A stretch of DNA of 64,000 bases from assembly GCF_007747655.1 (NCBI RefSeq), contig NZ_CP036274.1, positions 1,550,001-1,614,000 of the forward strand, read 5' to 3'. Every line of letters starts with the position of its first letter. Position 1 is the stretch's first letter. The notes under the pieces are model-generated. The model did no database searches, was not told where the DNA came from, and saw only the letters and a program-made list of their open reading frames with translations. The translations under genes were made by a program, and so were the position numbers. This document shows positions 19,864-29,204 of the stretch, piece by piece. This DNA comes from Anatilimnocola aggregata (GTDB lineage: Bacteria; Planctomycetota; Planctomycetia; Pirellulales; Pirellulaceae).

Positions 19864-20115
19864 GGTTGAGAATGTAGGAAGGCTTCAACGGATCTAGACT
19901 TGTTACGCCCCAACGGTCAGACCGAACGTCCTCGAATTAGGGTTATTATTTGCTATCGGCCTGCGTGCACTTCGTCGAGTATAGAGTTGTTTTTTTGAGA
20001 ACAAAGTGGATTCGCAACAGCGCTGCGGCATTTGGCCTCGTCGTTGCGGTTCTTCTTCAGCGAACCGCAGCGTCTACTCTTCAAGTGGCTCCCATTTTTT
20101 GGACCACACGGATAG
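19864..20115. other. Intergenic region upstream of the ceramidase-like gene
   Basis: About 250 bases upstream of the minus-strand hydrolase. Promoter not identified; no gene supported. Confidence 0.35.
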
Positions 20116-20610
20116 ATGGAAAGTCGGGTTAGAATCGAGGAGAACAGTAAGCATCGTGGCGGAGCCAACAATGGAGCGAGGCGATGCCTCGGAAGCGATG
20201 GCTATTCGATGACCCTGGACTTTCATCTCACGCAACGGAATGGAGTGAACTGTCTCAGCCGCATCCGGCAATATGATTCACTCGTGTCCATGATTGCGGT
20301 CTCTGGCACGGCGACGTACGAAATTGCTGCCGTCCCTATTACGGTCAGAGCGGACGATTATCTCGCAATGCAAGCGTTGGACAGTCGAATCCTTGGCCAA
20401 AGCGTGCGCAACGTGCTCACTCGAGCACAAGCATTTCAGTCTCGCTTCGTGGCAATCAGGAATTGAGCAGACGAGACTTTGACTTGCGCAATTGCGATCG
20501 ACTGCTTCGGTTGCCCCGCTCTGAGTACCGGTGCAGACAAGGCCGAGATCGAGCGACTCTCGGATCTCGCCAAAGTCTGGAAGTTGAGGCTGCCGATCGA
20601 GTACGAGTAG
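20116..20610 (+). pseudogene. Possible broken gene with one in-frame TGA
   Basis: A frame of 116 codons stops at TGA 20464-20466, but the same frame stays open for another 47 codons to TAG 20608-20610. Both halves look protein-like (ITVRADDYLAMQALDSRIL before, AIAIDCFGCPALSTGADKA after). No family is recognised, and I cannot exclude chance openness in GC-rich DNA. If real, it is a nonsense-interrupted gene. The first 30 codons look non-coding. Confidence 0.3.
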
Positions 20611-20816
20611 ACGGGAGCTCAGCAGGATCCGGTTGCGGCTTCAGCGCGGAATGAAGCAGCGGTTGGCGGGTCATTCTGCCCGTTCCATTCCACCTTCCAG
20701 GCGAACATTTCGCCCCGTCACAGGCCGGAAACACTAACAATCACCCGGGCGGTGTGGTATAGGTAGAACTTCACTCGTCGTACCCTCTTCAGAGCCGCTG
20801 CAGCCGAGCCTAACGC
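20611..20816. other. Intergenic region before the uronate isomerase-like gene
   Basis: About 200 bases, with no gene seen. No clear ribosome binding site precedes the ATG at 20817. Confidence 0.35.
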
Positions 20817-23120
20817 ATGTCGCTTGAACTTCGTCGCCGGATTTTCGACCAACTCGATTCGCTGGTGATCGTCGATCCCCACACGCACATTAACCCGCTC
20901 GATCCGGCGTCCCACTCGCTGGCGGACATCCTGGGTTATCACTATTACACCGAACTGGCCCACTCGGCCGGACTGCCACAAGCGGCCATCGAAGATCCCA
21001 GCTTGTCTCCGAAGGATAAAGTCGGCCTGCTGATCGAAAACCTAGGCCCGATCAGCAATACGATTCAGTGGAGCTGGTTCGTCGAAATGGCCCAGAAGCT
21101 GTTCGGCTTTCAGGGGGACAACATCGACGCGAGCAATTGGAGCCAGTTGTACGACGATGCCGAAGCACAGATGGCCTACGACGGCTGGGCGCAGAAAGTG
21201 CTCGACACGAGCAAGCTGTCCGCCGTCTTCCTCACGAACGAATTCGACGACCCGCTCGAAGGCTTCGACACCAACACGTACATCCCCTGCCTGCGCACCG
21301 ACGACCTCGTGTTTCATCTGGCGAAGGGGAGTGTCCGCGACCGGCTGGAGCGATTCTCTGGCATTCGCCCCAGTTCGCCCGAAGCTCTGCGGCAGGCCAT
21401 CGGCACACTGTTCGATCACTTCATCAGCCGGGGTGCGCGAGCCTGTGCTATTTCGCTGCCGCCGGACTTTGCCCCGCAAAAGGTGTCGGCCGGCCGCGCT
21501 GCTTCGGCCCTGGAAGCCATCGAGCAGTCAGGTGTCGATGCGGCCGATACGCACAAGAAGGCCATTGCGAATTTCGTCTTCTGGACCTTGTGCGAATACT
21601 GCTCTGACTATGGCCTGCCGTTCGACCTGATGATCGGCGTCAACCGCGCGGTCTATCCAGCCGGCGTTCATCAAGGGCGCGATTTATACGACAGCCGCGT
21701 TTCGTTGCATCAGTACAAAGAGGCCTTCAACGCCTTCCCCGGCGTGAAGTTTCCGCTCTCAGTTCTCGCCAGCGTGACGAATCAGGAACTGACCAGCTAC
21801 GCCTGGATCTTCCCCAACGTCATCACCAGCGGACATTGGTGGTACTCGAATACGCCGACGTTCATCGAGCACGACCTGGGTGCCCGTTTGGAAGCGGTGC
21901 CGCGGACCAAGCAGATTGGCTACTACAGCGACATGTACAAGCTGGAATTTGCCCTGCCGAAGTTCGCCATGTACAAGCGGTGCCTGGCAAAAGTCCTGGC
22001 CGAGAAGTTCGTGCAGGATCGCGGTTGGAGCGAAGAGCAGGCCGTCGCCCTCGGCACGCAAGTGCTGCAAGGGAACACCGAGTCGATCTTCCCCGCCGTG
22101 CCGATGGACAAAGTCATCATGCGCCGCGAAGAGCGCGAAGCCGAACTCTCCGCAGCTGCACTGGCCGCTCCTGTCGCCGCGGCGTATACCGGCGGATTTC
22201 CCGATGAGGGCGATACCTTCGATTCGGTCGCTGGGCCCAAGCTGGGTGATATTCCCACTTCGTCGCACGGCTCGGGCTTGCCGATTGGTGGAGTCAACGA
22301 AGGCTCGCTGGCATCGCTGGCCACCGCCTCGCTGCTACCCGGCAGTTTCGACGAGCGAATCGAACCGACCATTCACATGGATCAGGCCGAAACCGAACAC
22401 TCGGCCATACATACGGGTGCGCTCTCGCCCGAAGTGCACCTGCCCATTCCACATTTCGCCCCCACCGAACCGCAGACCGAAGAAGACCTCGAAGCGCTCG
22501 ACGACGAACTGGCACTCGATCCCGAATGGAAGCAGGACTTGCATCCTAGTGAAACCGATGTTCCGCACGTACACACGGGCGACCCGGCCCACGATAACAT
22601 GCTCGACGAGCAACTTTCCCTGACGGACGAAAATTTGCTCGAGGACAAGCCCGCCACAGGAGATTGGGCTGACGAGCCACTGGTAGCGGGCGAAATGGTC
22701 GAAGCCGGTGACGATCTGGTGCTGGAGAACTTCGACGAAACGCCGCTTGCTGAGGAAGAACCGCTGGAGATCTCCCTCGAAGACCCGACCGCAGAGCAAG
22801 AGGTGGCCGCGGAGCAAGACACTCCCGAGCAGGAAGATGAGTTCCTGCCGCAGGAATTCACCGCCCGCGAAACGGTGGTTTTCGATCCCACCAAGATGTT
22901 CGGGCAGAAGGAAGAGACGACGGACGAAATCGTGTTCGAAGAAGAAGAGATCGTCGCCGCCGAAGCTCCTACGCTCAAGGCGAGCAAGCCCGATGACTTT
23001 GACGATATGCTCGACGCGCTCGATCTCGAACCCGAGAAGCCGGACGAAACAGAGCCCCCGAAAACAAACGACCCGCCGAAGGCCGATCCGGATAATCCGT
23101 GGGCTTTCTTGAAGAAGTAG
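20817..23120 (+). CDS. Uronate isomerase-like amidohydrolase-fold protein with long acidic C-terminal tail
   Basis: Protein of 767 residues. Residues 1 to about 440 resemble the glucuronate isomerase (UxaC-like) family: metal-binding PHTH at 21-24, LMIGVNRAVYPAG, TSGHWWYSNTP and GYYSDMYKLEFALPKFAMYKR. The family is normally about 450 residues long; here some 320 residues of Glu/Asp/Pro-rich, apparently disordered sequence follow, ending PWAFLKK. The tail is unrelated to catalysis. No other hexuronate genes are adjacent, so the isomerase reaction is not certain. Confidence 0.78.
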   Translation: MSLELRRRIFDQLDSLVIVDPHTHINPLDPASHSLADILGYHYYTELAHSAGLPQAAIEDPSLSPKDKVGLLIENLGPISNTIQWSWFVEMAQKLFGFQGDNIDASNWSQLYDDAEAQMAYDGWAQKVLDTSKLSAVFLTNEFDDPLEGFDTNTYIPCLRTDDLVFHLAKGSVRDRLERFSGIRPSSPEALRQAIGTLFDHFISRGARACAISLPPDFAPQKVSAGRAASALEAIEQSGVDAADTHKKAIANFVFWTLCEYCSDYGLPFDLMIGVNRAVYPAGVHQGRDLYDSRVSLHQYKEAFNAFPGVKFPLSVLASVTNQELTSYAWIFPNVITSGHWWYSNTPTFIEHDLGARLEAVPRTKQIGYYSDMYKLEFALPKFAMYKRCLAKVLAEKFVQDRGWSEEQAVALGTQVLQGNTESIFPAVPMDKVIMRREEREAELSAAALAAPVAAAYTGGFPDEGDTFDSVAGPKLGDIPTSSHGSGLPIGGVNEGSLASLATASLLPGSFDERIEPTIHMDQAETEHSAIHTGALSPEVHLPIPHFAPTEPQTEEDLEALDDELALDPEWKQDLHPSETDVPHVHTGDPAHDNMLDEQLSLTDENLLEDKPATGDWADEPLVAGEMVEAGDDLVLENFDETPLAEEEPLEISLEDPTAEQEVAAEQDTPEQEDEFLPQEFTARETVVFDPTKMFGQKEETTDEIVFEEEEIVAAEAPTLKASKPDDFDDMLDALDLEPEKPDETEPPKTNDPPKADPDNPWAFLKK

Positions 23121-23129
23121 GCCGCGTCA

Positions 23130-23654
23130 CTACAAATCCATATCGAGAATGATGGTAGGGCTGCCGCAGCGACAACACTTGCCGGCGAACAAGATGTTCG
23201 TAAAGAAATCCTGCGCTGGTGCCTTTGGTTCGTCGTCGAGCAGATCGACGACGGCATCGCCATAGTCGAACTGCACGGTCACTTCGAATTCCTGCCGCTT
23301 GCAATTGGGACAGGCAAAGGTCGTCGGCGGGCCTGCGCCGTGCAACTTGGCCGCTGAGCCCAGTTCGCCGTGATAGCCGTGTACGGCGCTATCGAAGGCG
23401 AGCGTTTCTTGGCCATCGGGCCAGCGCAGCCTGAGGGGCGAGATGAAATCGAGTTCACCCTGGCACTCCGGGTTGTAGTCGCCGAGCAAATAGCCCAGCA
23501 CCTGCGCGGTGGCGATCTTCGTTTCCTGCTGGGCCAGGGCATAGGCCGCGAAGTAATCGCTCCGCTCGTCGATCGGGAACCGGGCCTTCGTCACCGCCAA
23601 GCCGGCAAGACAGCGCGGGACGTGCTTCTGCAAGTGCTTTTTCAGACTGGGCAA
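23130..23654 (-). CDS. Hypothetical protein with two CxxC zinc-ribbon motifs
   Basis: Protein of 174 residues, not assigned to a family. CPNC and CCRC near residues 114-117 and 160-163 form a probable zinc ribbon in the C-terminal half. The N-terminal half is helical (YFAAYALAQQETKIATAQVLGYLLGD). It converges with the uronate-isomerase-like gene, with 9 bases between stops, and lies just upstream of the DUF1501 gene on the same strand. Confidence 0.7.
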   Translation of the reverse strand: MPSLKKHLQKHVPRCLAGLAVTKARFPIDERSDYFAAYALAQQETKIATAQVLGYLLGDYNPECQGELDFISPLRLRWPDGQETLAFDSAVHGYHGELGSAAKLHGAGPPTTFACPNCKRQEFEVTVQFDYGDAVVDLLDDEPKAPAQDFFTNILFAGKCCRCGSPTIILDMDL

Positions 23655-23681
23655 GCGAAGATCTCCATATCTCGCTGATGC

Positions 23682-24998
23682 TTAAAACAATTCCGTAATT
23701 AACTTGCCACCTTCGACCAGTTTGAGGGGCTGCTGTTGATCGGTGATGTATTCGTCGTGCGGATCGAGGCCGAGGATGTGGCAGAACGAAACGAACAGGT
23801 CTTGCACGCCGACGGGTCGATCGCTGACCTTCACCCCTTCGGCATCGGTGGCCCCAATGACCTGCCCGGTCTTCACACCGCCACCGCTGAAGCCGCAGAG
23901 CCAGCCGTCGCTGTAGTGATCGCGGCCGCCGTCGGCACCGAACTTGGGCGTGCGGCAGAACTCGCCCATCCAGACCACGAGCGTGTTGTCGAGCATGCCG
24001 CGATCTTGCAGGTCGTTGAGCAACGTGGCGTAGCCAGAGTCGGTTTCAGCTGCCAATACCGGATTCTCTTTAAAGCCCCGCTTGTGCGTGTCCCAGCCTT
24101 GGTCGCCCGTGCTGCCGCCGTTAATTACTTCGATAAAGCTGACGCCAGTCTCGATCAGACGGCGAGCGAGCAAGCAACCTTGACCGAAGTAATTGCGGCC
24201 GTAAGCATCGCGCAGCTTTTCGGGTTCACTATCCAGATTGAACGCCTTGAGGAGCGGGCTGAGGACGAACCGGCTGGTCCGCTTGTAGATTTCCTGCTGT
24301 TCCCGAGCGGCCTTGGCCGAACCGGCATCAGCAAACTGCTGATCCAGTTCGGCGGCCAGAGCCAGGCGGCGCTGCAGCACTTCGGGCGAAACGCGTGGCA
24401 GCACGTCTTCGGGCAGTTTGCCTGCTTCGTCTATTTTGAACGATTCGAAGCGAGTCCCCAGGACGCCAGCGGTGACGTCGCGGGTCTTGATCCGCGGCTT
24501 GCCAATGCGGACGAACGCGGGCAAGTCGAATTCAGGGTCGTAGCGATCGCGGGCGACCACCGAACCCCACGTGGGGTAGTTGATGGTCGGCATGATTGGG
24601 TAGCCCGTCCGCACGAGCTTGATGGCGCGAAAGTGATCGCGCTCGGCACTTTGCATGCTGCGGATCAAGGCGATTTTGTCCATCACCTGGGCTGTTTTTG
24701 GCCAATACTCCGCGAACTCCACCCCGGGCACATTGGTGGGAATCGCCGTGGCTGGACCTTGAAACTTCGAGCCAATCTTGGGATTGAAGGTTTCGAACTG
24801 GCTGGGCCCGCCGTCCATCCACAGCAGGATCATGCTCTTGCCGGCCTTTTGCACTTCTTTGGCCTTAGCCATCAGCATGTCGCGCCACGATAGCGTCAAA
24901 GCCCCGGCACCCAGGCCGGCTGCCATTTGCCCGAGAAAGCCGCGGCGACCAATGACGCCACTGCCAGAAGTCGTGATGTTTGCAAAAGATCGAAGCAT
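23682..24998 (-). CDS. DUF1501 protein, Tat-type signal
   Basis: Exported protein of 438 residues of family DUF1501, an alkaline phosphatase/sulfatase-superfamily fold abundant in planctomycetes. A twin-arginine signal (GRRGFLGQMAAGLGAG) starts near residue 17. Family phrases visible are ILLWMDGGPSQFETFNPK, TGYPIMPTINYPTWGS, ETGVSFIEVINGG and VVWMGEFCRTPKFG. It lies downstream of the DUF1549/DUF1553 gene on the same strand, the normal pairing in this phylum. The pair's biochemical role is not established. Confidence 0.92.
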   Translation of the reverse strand: MLRSFANITTSGSGVIGRRGFLGQMAAGLGAGALTLSWRDMLMAKAKEVQKAGKSMILLWMDGGPSQFETFNPKIGSKFQGPATAIPTNVPGVEFAEYWPKTAQVMDKIALIRSMQSAERDHFRAIKLVRTGYPIMPTINYPTWGSVVARDRYDPEFDLPAFVRIGKPRIKTRDVTAGVLGTRFESFKIDEAGKLPEDVLPRVSPEVLQRRLALAAELDQQFADAGSAKAAREQQEIYKRTSRFVLSPLLKAFNLDSEPEKLRDAYGRNYFGQGCLLARRLIETGVSFIEVINGGSTGDQGWDTHKRGFKENPVLAAETDSGYATLLNDLQDRGMLDNTLVVWMGEFCRTPKFGADGGRDHYSDGWLCGFSGGGVKTGQVIGATDAEGVKVSDRPVGVQDLFVSFCHILGLDPHDEYITDQQQPLKLVEGGKLITELF

Positions 24999-25035
24999 GG
25001 TTGATATCCCAGAGAGGATTTTAATTTTCTTGTCC

Positions 25036-25063
25036 CCCTCTCCTCGGTAATCCGGGGAGAGGG
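25036..25063. repeat. REP-like GC-rich inverted repeat
   Basis: CCCTCTCC and GGAGAGGG arms flank a 12-base spacer in the gap between the DUF1501 and DUF1549 genes. A related CCCTCTCCCC string follows at 25111-25120. The look is that of dispersed intergenic palindromic elements. It may also attenuate read-through between the two genes. Confidence 0.55.
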
Positions 25064-25148
25064 TTGGAGGTGGTTGGCTCAGTTAATTACGATTCAGCCT
25101 CGCAACCAAGCCCTCTCCCCAAAGTACTAGGGCTAGGGAGTTTGGACC

Positions 25149-27353
25149 TTATCGGCGGCTCAAAAACTCGGCGGAGTTAATCATGCTCCACAGCAGATCT
25201 TCGTAGCCAGTCTTGCGCTCGCCAACCTTCGCCAGATGCGTGCGACCGATCTGAACTTCCTTTTCCGTCGGCTTGCGAGCGAGCACCGATTGATACAAGC
25301 GGACAATCGCCTTGGCATCGTCGGCCTCTTCTGTAACGATCTTCGCCAGCACCGTACCGCTGCCCGGCGAGGCGTCGATCTGTTTTTGAATCTGGTCGTT
25401 GTTCATCAGGAACATCGCTTGTTGCATCGTGCGATTGACGTTCGACGCTTCGGCCGAGGGATCGAAACCGAAGGCGTCGTTGATGAGGTCTTGCGTGCTC
25501 TTGGGGGGCGGCGGGAACCGCACACCTTCCGGCACCGGTGGTGGTGGCGGAGTGATGTTTGGCAGGTCAATGCCGGCCTTGAGCGAAGCGAATACTTCGT
25601 CGCCACGCAAACGACCGGCAGGAACCACCGCGAAGGGCTTATCTTCGCCGGGGAGCGCGTCGCGCAGCGGGCGTTGATAGGCCTGGCTATTCACTACCGT
25701 GCGGAAAACGTCTTTAATGTCGAACTCGCTGGCCACAAAGTGTTCAGCCAGGGCCGCGTGAACTTCGGGTAGCACGCTGTCGGCCAATTCGCCGATTTCG
25801 TCAACAGGTTCGCAGAAACCGCGCCCCATTAAGCGGGCCCAAACGCGATTCGTGAACGCCTTGGCGAACCAAGGATTGTCAGCCCCGACGATCCACTTGG
25901 CCAATTCCGTGCGACGCAGGATGTCGCTCTGCCCCAGGTCGGACTTGTGCGAGAACGCGATGGGCTGCATTTCTTTGTTGGTAACCGGCATTTTGTGTTC
26001 GCCGGCAGCTTTGCTCGAAACAACGATCTGGTTGCTGTCGTTCCAAGGGAGTTTGGTCTGCACGCGGACGAAGAACGCAGCGACGTGGTGGAACGTCTCC
26101 TGCGGCATATCGATGAACTTATGGTCGTGGCATTCGGCACATTGAATTTGCGTCGAGAGGAAAACTCGCGTCGTTTCCGAAGCGAGACGCGACTTGTCAC
26201 CTTGATGGAAACCGACGTAAGTCGCAGCTGGGTTTTCGCCCACAGTGCCGCTGGCGGTGATGATGTTGTAGGTCATCTCATCCCAGCCGGTGTTCTTGTT
26301 GAACTCCTCAGCCAGCCAATTTTTGAACGGACGATAGTTGAGGAACGTGAGTTCGGGCTGCGGCGTGCGATAGCTAATGACGTCGCTGAAGTAGTCGGCC
26401 CAGTTGGTGCCGAACTCGGTCGAAGCGAGCAGTTTTTCGACCACGCGGGCTCGTTTGTCCATCGAGTGATCGGCTAGGAAGGCGTGCATCTCAGCCATCG
26501 TGGGCTGGCGGCCAATCAAGTCGAGCGATAGCCGGCGCAGAAAAGCTTCGTCGCCGGTAAGTGGAGCATTCACAATGCCGCCGACGAACTTCTCCATCAG
26601 CGTGTCGAGTTGCTCCGCCTTCAAGCGGCCGTTTACCTTGGTCGACTTGCTCCGTTCGAAAGCCAGGGCCTTTTCAGCGGTAACCTTGGGCGTTTCCTTC
26701 TTCATGGGCGCAGGCTTGGCGGTTTTCGGTTCGCCGGGCTTGGGTGCGGCCTTTGGTTCTACGGGCTTGATGGCGGCCAGCAACTTGGGGGGGGCGTTTT
26801 TTTCGCCTTCCGCCTTCAGCTTGGCCCATTGCTCGGCAGTCATGATCGCGAAGGCATCGGCGATGACGACACCCTTTTTGTTGTCTTCGGCTGAAACCAC
26901 AATCGTGGCCGGCCCAGCATCGAAGCTGAATTCGGCCAGCCAATGCAGACTCCACGCACCTACAGGGACGCGCTGCTGATTGACGACGTAATCCTTTTCC
27001 GTATCGCCGCTGCGAACGGTTACCTTGGCCGTCGTACTGCGATTGCCGCCGGGCGTGTACGAGAAGAGCACCTGATATTCCCCAGCCTCTTCCACATCGA
27101 AGCTGAAGGTGGCCAGGTTACCGGCACCGCCGGCACTGTACGAATAGCCTTCGCCGACGAACGGCTTCGTGTTCACCGAATCGGACCACGTGCCGGCAAA
27201 TTTGGCAGCTGAATCGTCGATGACGATGCCGGGCAGCTTCGCCGGATCGATAGCCACGCCTTCAGCGGCAAAAGCGGGTGACAGGCTGCTCAAAAGCGTC
27301 CCTTGCAACAGCGCGATGCTGGCAAAAGCGAACAGGGAGAATGGTCGCTGCAT
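25149..27353 (-). CDS. DUF1549/DUF1553 protein with N-terminal golvesin-like beta-sandwich
   Basis: Exported protein of about 734 residues from the ATG at 27353, which starts the signal peptide; the frame extends 13 codons upstream without coding character. After the signal comes a beta-sandwich resembling the golvesin/xylan-binding fold (EEAGEYQVLFSYTPGGNRS, SAEDNKKGVVIADAF), then a Lys/Pro linker, DUF1549 (FLRRLSLDLIGRQPTMAEM) with a CAECHDHKF motif, and DUF1553 (NPWFAKAFTNRVWARLMGRG). Such proteins pair with DUF1501 proteins. The CxxCH could bind heme but is usual in this family. Confidence 0.9.
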   Translation of the reverse strand: MQRPFSLFAFASIALLQGTLLSSLSPAFAAEGVAIDPAKLPGIVIDDSAAKFAGTWSDSVNTKPFVGEGYSYSAGGAGNLATFSFDVEEAGEYQVLFSYTPGGNRSTTAKVTVRSGDTEKDYVVNQQRVPVGAWSLHWLAEFSFDAGPATIVVSAEDNKKGVVIADAFAIMTAEQWAKLKAEGEKNAPPKLLAAIKPVEPKAAPKPGEPKTAKPAPMKKETPKVTAEKALAFERSKSTKVNGRLKAEQLDTLMEKFVGGIVNAPLTGDEAFLRRLSLDLIGRQPTMAEMHAFLADHSMDKRARVVEKLLASTEFGTNWADYFSDVISYRTPQPELTFLNYRPFKNWLAEEFNKNTGWDEMTYNIITASGTVGENPAATYVGFHQGDKSRLASETTRVFLSTQIQCAECHDHKFIDMPQETFHHVAAFFVRVQTKLPWNDSNQIVVSSKAAGEHKMPVTNKEMQPIAFSHKSDLGQSDILRRTELAKWIVGADNPWFAKAFTNRVWARLMGRGFCEPVDEIGELADSVLPEVHAALAEHFVASEFDIKDVFRTVVNSQAYQRPLRDALPGEDKPFAVVPAGRLRGDEVFASLKAGIDLPNITPPPPPVPEGVRFPPPPKSTQDLINDAFGFDPSAEASNVNRTMQQAMFLMNNDQIQKQIDASPGSGTVLAKIVTEEADDAKAIVRLYQSVLARKPTEKEVQIGRTHLAKVGERKTGYEDLLWSMINSAEFLSRR

Positions 27354-27766
27354 GTCAATCGACTCCATTATCTGCGGCGGGCAAATCAGCACGGCAACGG
27401 AACGTTGCCAGCTGGGGTGGGCGAAGGAATATTCTGAGTTATCAGTTTAAGTGCAAATTGGGGCCGCGGTCAATCAAAATGAGCCGCGGTTTGCCTCCAA
27501 AAGCGGGGACCGCGACAGCTTGTCGAAGTCCCCGCTATATCTGGAGATAGGACAGAATTCAGCAGGCCGCTACGCGCTCTTCTTTTCCATCGGGCGGCTG
27601 GTGTTGATCGCTGCAGATCGATCCGTTCCTGGCGCTGATTTCAGCTGATTGCTGGCAACCGGATTCCGCCCTAATCGGCCCGATTTGGCCTGCTTCGCCA
27701 ACTTCCGGCCAGTAGCAGCTGTCATCGCGCCGCGCGAGCCGCTGGAAATCGGACTATACTGCTGGC
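27354..27766. other. Divergent intergenic region
   Basis: About 410 bases between the divergent DUF1549 and MFS genes, expected to hold both promoters. It contains the palindromic element at 27502-27536. No gene is supported. Confidence 0.4.
27502..27536. repeat. Nested palindrome (double stem)
   Basis: Outer arms AGCGGGGAC and GTCCCCGCT (9 of 9 paired) enclose inner arms CGACA and TGTCG around a 3-base loop. The structure could be a dispersed genomic repeat or a transcribed hairpin. Confidence 0.6.
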
Positions 27767-29155
27767 ATGAAACAGAGCAGGAAGCACCGGACGACCGATG
27801 CCATGCAGACGCCGCGCGCAGGAAGCGCTGACGACCAGCCCACCGGCATTCTGGCCGGTGACGGGGCTCATCTCGGCCAGGGTCCGCCGGGCGAATCGCG
27901 CAACTTTATTATCCTGGTCATCTATCAGGCCCTGATGCGCACCGGCTGGATCTTCAAGACCGAAAGCGTGATTATGCCGGCCGTGCTCGAGTCGCTGGCC
28001 GGCGCACCTTGGATGCTCGGCTGCCTGCCGATGCTCAACCGCTTCGGCCAGAGCATTCCGCCGCTGCTGATTGCCCGCCGCATCAAAGTGCTGCCGCTCA
28101 AGAGCCGGGCGTTCATTGGCACGACTACGGCCATGACGCTGATGTTCGCCGGCATCACCGCCATCTGGCTGACCGGGCTCGATAATCATCCGCAGGCGGC
28201 TTCGTGGATTTATCTGCTGCTATACGCCATGTTTTTCACCGCCATCGGCATCAATCAACTGGCGTACAATACGCTGCAAGGAAAGTTGATTCGCCCCACG
28301 CGCCGCGGCCGCCTGTTGATGATTGCCGATGTCATTGGCGTGACCTCCGCCGTGGGTTGCGCCATAGTGCTGCTGCCGCGCTGGTTGCACGAGGGAAGCG
28401 CCGACTTCGAATGGATCTTTGGTTTTTCGACAGTCCTGTTCGCAGCTGCTTCGCTGATGGCGTGGCAGATTCAAGAACTTCCCGATCATCACGAAGAACC
28501 CCGCAAGCCCTTGCGGCGCTTATTCGAGGGTGCGTGGCGCACGCTGCGAGAGGATGCAAACTTTCGCCGCTTGGCAATGGTCTCCGCCCTCTTCACCACC
28601 GCGCTGCTGTTGTTTCCCTTTTATCAGTCGGTCGCGCGGACCAAGCTCGGGCTGGGCTTTCCGATGCTCGTGTGGTGGGTCGTGGCGCAGAACGCTGGCA
28701 CCGGCCTCTTCAGCATTCTTACCGGGCCCATCGCCGACCGCTTTGGCAATCGCCGGGCACTGATCATTGTGACATTACTCATCTGCGCAGCTCCGCTCCT
28801 GGCAGCGGTGCTCATCTCGCAAGAAGATCTGGGCAAGAACACGTTTTCGCTCGTGTTTTTGCTGATTGGACTCACCCCGGTCGCGCAGAAAACGTTCAAC
28901 AACTACACGCTGGAAATCGCGCCAGCCAGTGAACATCCACGTTACTTGAGTACGCAGAATCTGTGCATGGCTGCGCCGCTGTTTCTCTCGCCAGTGGCCG
29001 GTTATCTCGTTGGGCTGATTGGGTTTTTGCCGGTTTCGATTGGCATTACGGCGTTACTCTTCACCGGATTCTTGCTCAGCTTTGGACTGACCGAGCCGCG
29101 CGACCGCGTTCCCGGTACGCCCGTCTTCACTACCGGAGACGATAGCGCCATTTGA
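27767..29155 (+). CDS. MFS transporter of unknown specificity
   Basis: Membrane protein of 462 residues with about 12 hydrophobic helices. The first about 45 residues are polar, so the true start may be the second ATG (27803) or later. Features are PMLNRFGQSIPPLLIARRIK (a motif-A-like loop) and GPIADRFGNRRALI in the second half. Substrate unknown. It converges with the M14 peptidase gene at a hairpin terminator. Confidence 0.82.
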   Translation: MKQSRKHRTTDAMQTPRAGSADDQPTGILAGDGAHLGQGPPGESRNFIILVIYQALMRTGWIFKTESVIMPAVLESLAGAPWMLGCLPMLNRFGQSIPPLLIARRIKVLPLKSRAFIGTTTAMTLMFAGITAIWLTGLDNHPQAASWIYLLLYAMFFTAIGINQLAYNTLQGKLIRPTRRGRLLMIADVIGVTSAVGCAIVLLPRWLHEGSADFEWIFGFSTVLFAAASLMAWQIQELPDHHEEPRKPLRRLFEGAWRTLREDANFRRLAMVSALFTTALLLFPFYQSVARTKLGLGFPMLVWWVVAQNAGTGLFSILTGPIADRFGNRRALIIVTLLICAAPLLAAVLISQEDLGKNTFSLVFLLIGLTPVAQKTFNNYTLEIAPASEHPRYLSTQNLCMAAPLFLSPVAGYLVGLIGFLPVSIGITALLFTGFLLSFGLTEPRDRVPGTPVFTTGDDSAI

Positions 29156-29160
29156 CGTGG

Positions 29161-29179
29161 GATAGGCATCCTGCCTATC
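29161..29179. terminator. Bidirectional hairpin terminator
   Basis: GATAGGC and GCCTATC arms with a 5-base loop, followed on the plus strand by ATATTTTTG, lie between the convergent MFS and M14 genes. It fits a rho-independent terminator in the plus direction. Confidence 0.65.
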
Positions 29180-29204
29180 ATATTTTTGCCCCAGCCTATG
29201 CCAC

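Noticed and set aside
23736-24893. Long plus-strand open frame of 385 codons
   Set aside because: It is antisense to the DUF1501 gene, has no family character, and reflects GC-rich codon bias on the other strand.
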